Shown piece after piece: positions 34,365 through 45,501 of a DNA stretch of 64,000 nucleotides (its first letter is position 1; each line of letters opens with the position of its first letter). The stretch spans positions 5,270,001-5,334,000 of the forward strand of contig NC_056041.1 of assembly GCF_004379255.2 (NCBI RefSeq). Reading direction: 5' to 3'. The DNA is from Salvia splendens (lineage: Eukaryota > Streptophyta > Magnoliopsida > Lamiales > Lamiaceae). Made by a program: the position numbers and the translations under genes. A model generated the notes under the pieces. That model did no database searches, had not been told where the DNA came from, and saw only the letters and a list, made by a program, of their open reading frames with translations.

Positions 34365-36860
34365 CTAAAGTGTACATTGCTCTACTGAGATGAATAAAGC
34401 ATATGCAATCCCCAAAATGAGACCAAAGTTGACACATGACAGCAAATCCAACACAAGAAAGGGACACCAACACAAGTGTATCTTGGTGAGATCAATCGTG
34501 CAGTTGGACGAAGATCTTCGCATCCCAAGCAGTTTCTGATTTTGATGGTGCTGGTGACTTGATTTCATTTATTTGGAAAACAAGCTTTTCTAGCTTACTT
34601 ACTCAATCAATGGGAATATGCCGTAGCCCTCAGACCAAGTAACCTCGATGGTCCTCAACCGAAGAAGAAAAGGACTCCGGGAGATTTGCCTCAAACTTGA
34701 GTGACTCACAGTTTTCTTGCTGGCAGTATACTTTCTTGTCTATAATGACTAATCTCTCCTACTGAGGGAAGATATCTAGAATACCATTGGAGTTAATCCA
34801 TGCAGACCTACGCGGACCAATCAAGCCAAGCGCACTCGGTAAAAATAATATTTCCTACTTTTCATTGACGATTTTTCGAGAAAAAACGTGGGTATACTTC
34901 TTGAAGCAAAAATCAGAAGCATTTGACGCCTTCAAGAAGTTTAAGGCTGCCGTCGAGAAAGAAACTGGTCTAGAAATCAAAGCAATGAGGACCGACCGAG
35001 GTGGAGAATTCGCAACCAGAGAGTTTCTAGAATTTTGCAAAGAAAGCGGAATTCGGCGGCTACTAACAGTTCCGAGATTCCCCCAGCAGAATGGAGTGGC
35101 TGAAAGAAAGAACAAGATCATCGTTGAGATGGCTCGAAGCATATTGAAGACGAAGAATTTGCTTAAAGAGCTTTGGGCAGAAGCAGTGGCGTGCGTTGTG
35201 TACCTGTCTAACAGGTCTCCAAACAAAAGTGTTTGGGAAATGACTCCTCAAGAAGCTTGGAGTGGAAGAAAAACAGGGATCGCCCACTTGAGAGTATTCA
35301 GGAGCAAAGCCTATGCATATATACCAGATCAGACGAGGAGTAAACTCGATGACAAAAGCAAGCCATTCATCTTCATCGGGTACGACTCTAACACTAAAGG
35401 CTATAAGTTATATGATCCAAATTCGCAGAAAACTGTGATTAGCCGGGACGTGGAGTTCGATGAAGAAGGAGTACGGGATTTCGGCTCGGACAATAACTTC
35501 TCATTCATACCTCCGTTTGGAGATCAAAGAACAGGCGAGCAGACGGGAGAGGAGCAACAAAAAAAAACAACTCCACATGCATCTCCTACATCAACTGTCA
35601 CAGGCTCGCCACCATTTTTTTTGAATGAAAGAGCCACACAACACACACGAAGTTTGGATGGAGTGTATGAAGACACCCAAAGGTTAGAAGATCTTACCTT
35701 GTTTTGCTTATTTGCTGATTGTGAACTAGTTAGCTTTGAAGAAGCTACAACAAGTGAAAATTGGCGAGTCGCGATGGATGAAGAGATCAAAGTCATAGAA
35801 AAGAATGATACGTGGGAGCGGGTGACACTGCTAAAGGGACACAAGGCCATTGGAGTTAAGTGAGTATATAAAATCAAGAATAACTCCAATGATGAAGTTG
35901 AAAGATATAAAGCCAGACTCGTCGCAAAAGGATATAGTCAAAGAGCTGGAATAGACTATGACGAGGTATTTGCTCAGCATGTCGAATGCTTGGAAGAATT
36001 TGACTCAATGTTTGACAACCCAACCTGCAAATAATGGCCTAAATCAAAAGGCACCGAACCAAGAACTGCTCGTTTCAAAGATGAGACATCCGTCAGCAAA
36101 TACTTCTTATATGGGATTCCTAGAATTTCTAATGTTTCAAGATTCGGGGTACAGATTCTCAGCTCCGAAACCAAGGTTAAATCTTCAGTGTCATAAAGGT
36201 ATTTGATTATAGACAGCTCTTTCAAACTAGTAGATTGGATAATCAAATTTCCACCTTTGTGAAAATAATTCAAACAAAAGACTTCCAACTGAGGAGTAGC
36301 ACCCAATATTTGGTGAATCACATCTGCATTGGCACTTAATCCATCAAGCTTCAAACTCTTGAGTTTATTCCACTGCACACTCCCATAAATCTCCAAGTTA
36401 CAAGATTCGAGTGACATCTCTTTTAGGGATGAACATGAGTAGAAACACGGTGCCACACGGTAAACTTCCTTACCATCTAAATTACTCCTAGATATTGTAG
36501 AATCGCACAACATATGTAAATGTAATTCTTCAACTCCATTTCTTTGGCCAAAACTCACCCACAAATCAACATCATTAAACATAAGTGATTATGCGAATGA
36601 AACCTGAATTTCAAAATCCTATTCCCATTCCAGCATAATAGAGCCTGATTAACAAAATTACGAAGCTTAATATCATCAAACAACATAGCACGATTATCGA
36701 AATTAAGAAAGGGAGCAGTGGTCCAAAAGCTCCTCCAGCGTTTGGATAGAAGAGATGTCCTAACCACATCCGTCATTGGTAACCTCCAAAATATGTCAAA
36801 TATTAACACATCCGGCAACTCTCGTGGTATGTCGCGATGTAAATGCTTTAGGTTTTCCAT
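34365..36860 (-). pseudogene. F-box/FBD gene copy A, disrupted
   Basis: This copy matches the intact F-box gene at 45502-47178. The N-terminal F-box is readable (LPDVLIFDIFWRLPMTDVV) from the ATG at 36858-36860. A short deletion near 36585 shifts the frame after FRFHS. The leucine-rich middle then continues (MFNDVDLWVSFGQRNGVEEL) to about 35980. There the end of exon 1, the intron and the start of exon 2 are missing, replaced by a copia fragment of 1.2 kb. The FBD end resumes at 34785 with a TAG in place of a Leu codon (GILDIFPQ-stop) and further indels. It cannot encode a working F-box protein. Confidence 0.9.
34786..35976 (+). pseudogene. Ty1/copia integrase and RT-start fragment inside F-box copy A
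   Basis: The frame from 34787 encodes copia integrase with triad residues D7, D70 and E106 (35 residues between the last two), then a linker, then the start of reverse transcriptase (NWRVAMDEEIKVIEKNDTWE). A TGA replaces the usual Trp codon at 35861-35863 (KAIGVK-stop-VYKIK), and RT ends at GIDYDEVFA. No LTR, gag, protease or most of RT is present. Both ends join directly to F-box sequence. The orientation is opposite to the F-box gene. Confidence 0.9.
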
Positions 36861-37245
36861 CTCTTAATATTCAAAATATCAAAACCCTGAGACATAATCG
36901 AGTTGAAAATTAGCTCGAAGCAATAACATATTCTATCAAATCCATGAATATTTCATGCCACAAAACCACCAAAACTTAATCAAACTCAACGTTTACATGA
37001 ATATATTCAAAGCAACAACAAATAATATCACAATCGACAAAATCAAAACCTCCAAACCATAAAATCAAACTCAAAATTTACCTAAACATATTCACAGCAA
37101 TTACTAATAACGTCAAATCCTCGAATATTTCATTTCGTAAACCTCTTAAAAGTTAATTCAGCTAAAAATTTCTCCAAGCAGTGGCGCATAGTATCAAATA
37201 AAAAGCTCTGAAACAAATCAACTCAAAATTTACCTAAACATACCA
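36861..37245 (-). other. Upstream region of F-box copy A
   Basis: It contains the same motif set found upstream of copies B and C: AATCGACAAAATCAAAACC, CTCAAAATTTACCTAAACATA and TCAAATCCTCGAATATTTCA. This is duplicated promoter or 5' flanking DNA. The similarity stops at about 37245, where the gag-only element begins. Confidence 0.6.
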
Positions 37246-37365
37246 AAATACTTCCTTCTATCGGTTTGCAAGTGGTGAAGTCAGTATTATGATGTATGAA
37301 AAGATATGAAAGTGGTGAAGTTGGAATATGAACAACCGTACTAACTCGTGTGCCTATGAAACAGA

Positions 37366-38409
37366 ATGCCACCGAGACGTGGACGTGGACGTGGAGATGG
37401 ACGTGGACGTGGTCCACGAGTAGGGCGCAATGGGGAGGAACGGTCCGAGGAGAGTGTTGGAAATCAACCCCCGCCACCACCACCACCTCCACCTCCACCT
37501 CAAGAAAAAGGATACATCAAGACATTTTTGAAGCAAAACCCCCCACAGTTTGATGGACTTGGAGAGCCACCAAAGGCAGAGGCCTGGATACGCGCCCTCG
37601 AGCGTATATTCGAGTTTATGGAGTGCACAGATAGGGAACGTCTCGCTTGTGTGACTTTTCAATTAACTGGGCCTGCAGATTTTTGGTGGGATACTAAGCG
37701 AAGAACAATGAACCCCGCACGCCGTGAGGCCCTGACATGGAATGAATTCAAGGAGGAGGTGTACAACAAGTACATTCCCATGAGCTACAGACGGGCAAAG
37801 ATAGTTGAGTTCCACACCCTAAAACAAGGAAGCATGACGGTGACGGAGTACGACCGTGCTCTTTGTGAAATGACCCGATATGCACCTGAGTTGGTAGACA
37901 CAGATGAGAAAATGGCCGAAAAATTTCGTTCTGGTCTTAGACACGAAATAAGGGTAGCCGTGGCCAGCCGTAGAGGAGTTACATACTCCGAGATTTTGAG
38001 TTGCGCTTTAGATGTGGAAGAGGCACTGCCTAAGGATGAGACGGTAGCGAATCCTACACCACCAACACCACAGCAACAACATAACTCTCGAGACAAGAGG
38101 AAATGGGATGGGGATCAGGGTCCATATGAAAATAAGAGGCAACAACATATCCAGACTGCTCCCAATCAGAGGGGTAATTTCCGACCTAGGATTCCTCCAT
38201 GCACTATATGCTTTAGGAACCACCGTGGAGAGTGTAGACTCAAGTTTGATGGATGCTACAACTGTGGTGGAAATGGTCATTTCTCTAGAGATTGCCCAAG
38301 TAAGAATGTTGGAGTAGGTGTAAGGCAAAACGACCAAGGACCACGCCCACAACTTCAAGCAATTCAAGCCGACCCAAGAGGAGACCCAGCTCCACCCCCA
38401 AACCAATAG
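37366..38409 (+). CDS. Gypsy gag protein, 347 aa, with zinc knuckle
   Basis: Retrotransposon capsid and nucleocapsid protein. The start has Arg-Gly repeats (residues 1-22), then a poly-proline run (35-45). The Retrotrans_gag fold spans about 55-155, with the conserved AWIRALERIF and FWWDTKRR strings. A CCHC knuckle CYNCGGNGHFSRDC is at 297-310, and a weaker CxxC...H...C at 279-290. In complete relatives the frame continues into protease; here it stops at PPPNQ just after the knuckle. The frame is intact over its whole length. The ATG at 37366 is in frame, precedes the RGRG stretch and is a reasonable start. Confidence 0.88.
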   Translation: MPPRRGRGRGDGRGRGPRVGRNGEERSEESVGNQPPPPPPPPPPPQEKGYIKTFLKQNPPQFDGLGEPPKAEAWIRALERIFEFMECTDRERLACVTFQLTGPADFWWDTKRRTMNPARREALTWNEFKEEVYNKYIPMSYRRAKIVEFHTLKQGSMTVTEYDRALCEMTRYAPELVDTDEKMAEKFRSGLRHEIRVAVASRRGVTYSEILSCALDVEEALPKDETVANPTPPTPQQQHNSRDKRKWDGDQGPYENKRQQHIQTAPNQRGNFRPRIPPCTICFRNHRGECRLKFDGCYNCGGNGHFSRDCPSKNVGVGVRQNDQGPRPQLQAIQADPRGDPAPPPNQ

Positions 38410-38527
38410 TAACATTGTGGTTGCGAGGAATACGCTTGAGAATTTGAAGATAAGATGGAGAGTACTAGGAAACGTTTAGTTATATTTTTGCAAATTTCGG
38501 GACGAAATTTTTGTTAAGATGGTAGAT

Positions 38528-41131
38528 TGTAACGCCCGACTTTTCCCTATTCCTTTAAGTTGCTTTTGGATTACTGTCGAATTTTTTTTAGCCAACTATC
38601 GTTCCGTTTTATTTTGGAGAGTTTATGGAATTATTTTTATTTTGAGAGCCTATGGAATTTTTTTTTTTTTAAGAAGCCGAAATTTTAAATAAAGATTCAG
38701 TAGAGATCTTCTTCCTCCGTGATAAGATTTCCTTCATCCGTGATCTGCAATTAAATCACAAATAAATTCAAATTTATTCAAAATAAGGAAAAAAAAAAGA
38801 AAAGAAAAAGAAAATTCGAATCCTCCTCTCCCCCACGTTGAAACCGCTCCTCTCTCCCAGGAATCTCTCTCCCCACTCCACAAATCTCTCCAACTTCTCA
38901 ACCAAATCTTCCTCCTCTAAATTCCTACTCCTCTATAATATTGCTGCTTATTTTCGTTCCTCTCCCTGCAGCAAACAGAGGAAGTCTGCAAAATTTCTAC
39001 TCAAGGTAAGCTAAGTCCTATCGATTCACATCTAAACTTTCTCCTGCTCCAGAGTCTAACATCAAAGTGTTGCTTTTGGCAGTAATCAAATTCTCCAGCT
39101 TCAAGAACCAAACTTTTCAGATCCTTGCTGTGTTGATTCCTCAATTCACAGAGGTAATCTCCTACCCAATTCTAAACATGAATTATCACATTCTGCTCCA
39201 TACACATCATTATCCGATCAAATCACACAATCAAAACCAATCGAATCTTTTAAGAATCAAAATCAAACTAAGAACGGAAGAAACATACCTTGAATAAAAA
39301 CCAAGCTCCTCAGTTGATTCGGGTCGTTTCGGGGCTGTTCGGAGTTGTTCGGGGTTGGTTCGGTGATGGACGATGGCTGAATTGGCCGACGGCAGCAGCG
39401 GGCGCGGCTGAATTGACCGACGGCAGCAGCGGGCGCGGCTGAATTGGACGCCGGCAGTGACGGCGTGCGACGGAGCAGCGGCGCGACAGCAGCAGCTCTT
39501 CCGGCCGGCGACGTGAGATGAGTTGGAGGAACGACGGAAAATTTTGGAGGTTGAGAGCTCTGTTTTCTTCGACGGGAGAGAGAAATAGAGAGAGTTAGGG
39601 GAGAGAGGTAGATAGGCAGTGGAGAGGGAGAGGGAGAGAGAAGAGAGTGGCCGACGGGTTGATGGGGGGAGATGTTTCTTTTTTTTATTTTGGGCCATTT
39701 TGCTTTGGGCCTTGATTTAATAAAATTGGGCTTTTGTTTTAGATTTGGGCCTCATAAATTAAATGGGAGGATGTATTAAATCTATGAGATCCATTTAAAT
39801 CTTTGGGCTTTAGTTTGTAATTGAAGGTATAAGGTGGAGAAAATAATTAAGACATGAGCTTTTAATTCAATCTTTGGACTAATCCTTTTAGGCCCTACTA
39901 AATAAATGGGAGAAATAAGGAGGGCTTAGATAATAATTAACTTGGATCAAATTAATTAAATCCTTGGGCCGATAATTTAATTGTGGGGAATTATTTATTT
40001 AAGTCTCAGAATAATTCAAAGTACGAAATAAATATAATTGCGAAGGGAAATAGTTGTGATAATTTAGTTATGCGCTTGTACAATTTTTGGGAATTTATTC
40101 CGACATCGTGGTGGAAATACGAGGAGCCAACGGAGGAACTTTGGGCGGCCACCGAATAATCGAAAACCGAGAAACGAGATAGACAATTTTTAATTAGGGT
40201 GCATGCATCTTATTTATTTACTTGATTCATTGTGTTGATTTATGTGCTATTTAAATGCTAAAGGTGATTCCCTGCAAGCGAGACGTGATATCAAGGGAAG
40301 GGAAATAATTTCGAATTAAGGACTTAAGCGAACGAGGTGGGCTTTCTTTTTAAATAAGGGCAATGCCCAAAGTATATTTTTATGTGAAAATGATATGAAT
40401 ATTTGTCATGCCGTGTTTTGTTTTATTCTATGGAACCTATCTGATGTGGCTTTTGCCATCAATGGATAATCGAATTCGGGTCTGTCTAGGGAGTGAGTCC
40501 CTATTCAGGCTAGTGTACACCTATGGAGATCGTGAGCCGTCTTTTGGGTCGGCCGGTCTAGTGACTTGGAATGTGGCCACATTCTTTGTCATCAATGGAT
40601 CAGATATGGTAGACATCTATGGGAAAATGACTGATCAGTCGAATTTTACATTGGAAATGATTTTAGTGTCTCGGGCATTTTCAAAGTTAAACCTGAGGTC
40701 ACTCAATGGTGGCATGATAAATACTTTTTATAAAATGTTTTCGGCATCAGTCCACTGAGTGCATCAAGTACTCAGCCCTGCATTTCTTTTTTAAAAATGT
40801 GCAGGTTGAGCGTGACGGGTGCGGTGGGTGTTGAGCAAGACTGTTGAAGAAATTTAAGTGTTTAGAATGTGTCATGTCTTCACACGTGGCATATTCATTC
40901 TCTCAAATGCTTCCGCTAAGTAGTTGTTCTTCTTTTGAGTTCGTGTATCGTTGAGATATTTTCATTTGGAGTTGTTGATTGTTGAGATACTCTGATTTTA
41001 TTCGAGCTATTCCCAGTTGTTTCGAGCTATGGTCGAGTTGTGTTGTTTTTCCCCTTTCTTCCCCGCTTCTTTAATCCTCCCCTAGTCGCGATCAACCGTG
41101 TTTTCTATCCTTAGAAAATGTGGGCGTGACA
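38528..41131 (+). repeat. Long 3' LTR of the gag-only element (about 2.6 kb)
   Basis: It starts TGTAACGCCCGAC and ends GTGGGCGTGACA, the common termini of Tekay/Del-type LTRs, giving 2604 bp. Inside are a pyrimidine-rich leader-like part (38820-39000), a GC-rich part with two near-identical copies of GACGGCAGCAGCGGGCGCGGCTGAATTG (39390-39450) and a G/A-rich part. Open frames inside it are not considered genes. Confidence 0.75.
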
Positions 41132-41655
41132 TTGGAATGATAGTGTATATAGTAAGTATTCAATCAATAATAGCTGCTAATCAAATGATCAAATTTTTTT
41201 CTCTTGATTTCATGCACTTTTACGTTGAAAGAAAATAAATGTGAAGAACTTTAGCACTTTCAATACTCTGTTCGGTATGAATTTGGTATAAAATTTATGA
41301 ACATAAGAACTTTGGTAACAGACATTAAAGCTAGATAAATGACAATCTAAGTTTAATCATTAGTTGTCGTTTGTTACACAAGGAAGTTAGCAAGTGTGCT
41401 ACATATGAAAACGGCATCAGCATACTCAAACAATGTAAGATTGCTCTACAGCACTGAATAAGCATATAGTACGAAAATACAATCCGCAAAATGAAACTAT
41501 AATTGACACAGCACAGCAAGTCGAACGAAAGAAAAGGAAACCTAGCTTCCCTCCCCAGAGAAGCATACTGTTGCCATTGATATTTGAAAGAAAATGTACG
41601 ACAACAGCTAGTAATTACACGTCGAACAAGACTATCAGTTAGTTGGCTGAGGCGT
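41132..41655. other. 3' flank of F-box copy B
   Basis: No separate gene. This is the downstream side of copy B and resembles in part the downstream sides of copies A and C (for example ACAATCTAAG/ACATTCTAGG and GCAAGGAAGTTAGCA strings), so the duplicated unit extends past the coding region. Confidence 0.5.
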
Positions 41656-43387
41656 TCAGTATAACTTGGTGAGATTAAATGTGCAATTAGTCGAAGATCT
41701 CCACATCCCCAGCAGCTTCTGTGACACCAAAAACAAAGAATCTGATGCTGCAGGTGACTCGGTTTCATTTAAATAGAAAACAAACTTTTCTAGCTTGCTT
41801 GCGTATTTTAACATAATCTCAGTCAATGGAAATATGCCATAGCCCTCATACCAATAAGAAACCTCTGTTGTCCTCAACCGAAGAAGAAAGGACTCGGGGA
41901 TATTTTCCTCAAACTTGAGTGACTCGGTGTCATCAAGGAGCCAGGCTTCTTCAATCTCATCAATGACCAATCTCTCCAACTGAGGGAAGATCTCTAGAAT
42001 ACCTACTACTTGTTTGCAGTCATACAAACAACATGTAAGTTCTAAGGATTTGACATTCTGAAAAGCTGAGTTCGCACATTTCATTTTCAAAGCTCCAAGC
42101 TCCTGATATAACCACAAATAAGTTTGATTATATTCATAACAAGATAGAGGCGAGCACTAATGTTGTAGGAATTCCCTCAAATAAAAGAATGTCACTAATT
42201 CCTTATCATTTGTGGATATTTCAATACTAGCATTTTACCTAGCTGCAATTGGTTATATGCTAATGACTTATAGAGCAAAACCTACTTGGCCAAACATAAA
42301 GAAGCAATGACAAAAACACTGGCCAACAAGTGTGCTTTTGATTTTTGTTAAAATCTCTATTATGCAATTGTTATGATCTCTACATACAAATTATTCCTCA
42401 CTGATCATCTACAATAATTGTACAAGTCATAAAAGATAACGCCAAAGAAACCAAACCTTGGTGCAACAGTATTATAATTCAATGTTTTCCACATGTTGAA
42501 TGCTTGGAAGAATCTGACTCAATGCGTTTGGCAACCCGACCTTCGACATATGGTCTAAATGCATCGAACCAAGAACTGCACGTGTCAATGATGAGACATC
42601 GGTCAGCAAATACTTGTATGGAAGTCCATTAATTTCTAATGTTTCAAGATTTGGGGTACAGATTCTCAGCTCCGAAGCCACAGATGAATCTTCACTATCC
42701 CATATAAACTTGTAAATAGAAGCTCCTTCAAACTAGTAGATTGGATACTCAAGATTCCACCTCTGTCCTTATATTTCAAGTTAAAGACTTTCAACTGAGG
42801 AGTGCCAGACAATATTGGTTAATCACATCCGCAATGGCCCTTATACCACTAATCTTCAAACTCTCGAGTTTATTCCACTGCACATTCCCATAAATCTCCA
42901 AGTTACAAGAATGGAGAGATAACTCTTTTAGGGATGAGCATGAGTAGAGGCACAGTGGCACACGGTAAACTTCCTTACCATCTAAACCACGCCTAACTGG
43001 TGTAGGATTCCACAATACATGTAAATATAATTTTTCCACTCCATTTCTCTGGGCAAAATTCACCCACATATCAACATCATTAAACATTGAACTCGCAAGC
43101 TCATGACGCAAATTAAACCGGAATTTCAAAACCCTACTCCCATTCCAGCATAATAAAGCCCGATTAACAAAATTCCGAAGCTTACTATCATCGCCAAACA
43201 ACATAGCACTATTGTCGAAATTTAGAAAGGGGGCAGTGGTCCAAAAGTTCCTCCAGCGTTTGGATAGAAGAGATGTCCTAACCACATCTGTCATTGGCAA
43301 CCTCCAAAATATGTCAAATATTAAACAATCGGGCAAATCTCTTAGAAGGTCCTCATGATTACATCTCTTTAGCTTTTCCATCGCCAA
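41656..43387 (-). pseudogene. F-box/FBD gene copy B, pseudogene
   Basis: The exon structure is as in copy C. Exon 1 runs from 43387 to a donor near 42455. Exon 2 is 42102-41656, exactly 447 nt as in copy C, and its FBD frame is intact. Exon 1 is broken three times. A T is lost in the ATATTGG string near 42816 (copy C has ATATTTGG), another base is lost near 42722, and a TAA replaces the Ser codon in the VENIEL-stop-YCCTK segment just before the donor at about 42472. The N-terminal F-box (LPDCLIFDIFWRLPMTDVV) is readable. At most a truncated F-box protein of about 198 residues could be made. Confidence 0.88.
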
Positions 43388-44732
43388 ATAATGGTTTAAT
43401 CAAGCTGAAGAAGCAATAACACATACTATCAAATCCTCGATTCCAAAAACATATCAAACTCGAAAAAAATCATATATACATTCAAATCAATAACACGTGT
43501 TGTCATAATCGATAAAATCAAAACATAATCAAACTCAAAATTTATGTAAACATATTCGAATTAATACCACATACTGTCAGCAAATCCTCGAATATTTCAT
43601 TAGCAATCGAAAAAAATCAAAACTTGTAAAAGTTAATTCAGCACAAAATTTAACTCGACACACTCCAAGCAATGTCACATACTATCACAATCGACAAAAT
43701 CAAAACCTCCAAAACTCATAATCAAACTCAAAATATACGTAAACCTATTCGAATCAATACCACATACTGTCAAATCCTACTCGAATATATCATTTAGCAA
43801 TCGAAAAAATCAAAGCTTCTAAAAGTTAATTCAACAGAAAAGTTACCAAGCAATGTCACATAAATATTCAACTTAGAATTTACTTGCACTATCAAATCCT
43901 CGAATTATTTCACTAAGCGTCCTTCCCTCTCTTTGCTGCACCAAAAAAAATCTTTTTCGGTATTTACGGATTTAAGAAAAGGTAAATTGCCGTACACTAT
44001 CAAATGATTCAAATCCTCGAAGATTTATTTTTATTTACCTTTTTAAAATACTAATAAATTTCAAGATTATTTTTTATTTACCATATTTACGGATTTACCT
44101 TGTATTGAGAAAAGATAAAGATATAGTATTTTCTAAAATAAAAATAAAAAAAGTAGTATTATATCTTTTCAGATACTCTTTCCATTACTAAGTTTTTCAT
44201 ATAGTAATTATATTTTTTATTTTTTTAATTACCTCCCCTCTTGAATAGCTCTCATGGTTTATAATAAAATATACTCCATATTTTTATTGAAGGTAAAAAG
44301 GTTGGCTAATTATAATAATGATTTTGATGGCTTGAATTTTTTTAAAAAATAAGCCTTTAATTCCAACTACATTACCACAAAAATATTTAAATTTAAAATT
44401 ATTTTTAATTTCATAGACTCTCAATTTAATTTTGATACTCCATAAAACAAATATTTCAAAACGAAGTATTCAGTAGTCATCTACATTTAGTTCGTATGCA
44501 CGTTAAACGCGATCCCAAAAATTGTCAATGATTTTTTTTTGGGACTATTTGTTTTCATTTTTTTTCCATTTTTCATTTTATTGAAAGGTACAATTAAATA
44601 TTAATGTTTATAATTTTTCATTTTAACTAATGTGGTTGATTTACTTTTTACTTTTTAAATTTGAAATAATAAATCAAACTGTAGAAAACGGAGGGAGTAT
44701 AATATTCAATAGTATAAGTTCTACTTATCATT
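43388..44732. other. Upstream of F-box copy B: 182-bp tandem duplication, then AT-rich DNA
   Basis: At about 43509-43870 a module containing CAAAATCAAAAC, ATAATCAAACTCAAAAT, ATACCACATACTGTCA and AAAAGTTAATTCA is present twice with a period of about 182 bp. The same module lies in a single copy or in parts upstream of copies A and C. The remaining sequence to 44732 is very AT-rich with no gene seen. Confidence 0.6.
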
Positions 44733-45023
44733 TACTTTTTCCATTCATGAAAAATAGTCTCTTTTCAATTTTCTGATATCCATAAAAAATATAAATGGAA
44801 ATTTTTACTCTCATCTTATTTTATCCACATTTTCTCCTCTATTACTTTACCAATTGCGCATAAAACCTGTGTCATTTACAAATTTGTCTATATTTTGTGG
44901 ATAAAGCCGGTATATATAAGTGGGACTTATACATACCACAAACTTTTTTCTATCCATTTTTTAATATTTCTTAAAACTTGTACCATAAAAAAATAAGACT
45001 CTTACTCGGGAATTAAGGAAGTA
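44733..45023. mobile_element. Probable degraded Stowaway-like MITE
   Basis: The left end TACTTTTTCCATTCATGAAAAATAGTCTC is weakly matched, inverted, by the right end (complement TACTTCCTTAATTCCCGAGTAAGAGTCTT). Shared positions and the TA edges suggest an old copy. A GGAGGGAGTA string at about 44689 may be the end of a second one. Confidence 0.4.
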
Positions 45024-45501
45024 TCATACATTTGATTTCGCTTAGTTTCGTGTGCTTTGCGTTTTTTTGGTTTTTTATGTTTGTTTAACTAGTGGATGTT
45101 TTATCATGTGCTTTTTGTTATTGCTTGTGACTTGTTCTCTATCTTGGAGATAATGTAAGATAACTTTCAAAAGAATAAAGTTGACACACAACTTCATAAT
45201 GTGTGTTGCTCGCAATATTTTTGGCTTGAGCATTTTATACATGTCAAAAACATCACTAATTTCATTATAAGTTTGGGATAAAATTGACATAGGGAATTAA
45301 AGGAAGATAAAATAACATTCTAGGTGTCATCAATAGTCAATTTCATGATGCAAGGAAGTTAGCATATTAAAAGAACATCACCTTACACCTAAAGTGAGAC
45401 ATTGCTCTATTGGGTTGAATAAAGCATATGCAATCCCAAAATGAGACCAAAGTTGATACATGCCAGCAAGCCGAACACAAGAAAGGGACACCAGTCGGTT
45501 C

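Larger units (their letters stand above)
37246..41131 (+). mobile_element. Ty3/gypsy gag-only element (TR-GAG-like), 5'-truncated
   Basis: A complete gag frame is followed after only about 120 bp by the usual end signature of chromodomain-type gypsy elements (a CGGGACGAAATTTTTGTTAAG-like string) and then an LTR. There is no protease, RT or integrase between. The 5' LTR and primer site are not found, because the left flank is F-box upstream DNA. It may be a non-autonomous gag-only element or an internal-deletion derivative that also lost its 5' end. Confidence 0.75.

Noticed and set aside
34855..35287. Minus-strand frames opposite the copia integrase
   Set aside because: They are shadows of the plus-strand integrase frame, which has a good D-D-35-E.
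39231..39698. 155-residue Ser/Arg-rich frame inside the gypsy LTR
   Set aside because: It lies within the LTR, has simple-sequence composition and ends in element sequence; it is not a host gene.
40408..40758. 116-residue frame in the same LTR
   Set aside because: It is inside the LTR boundaries, with no recognisable domain.
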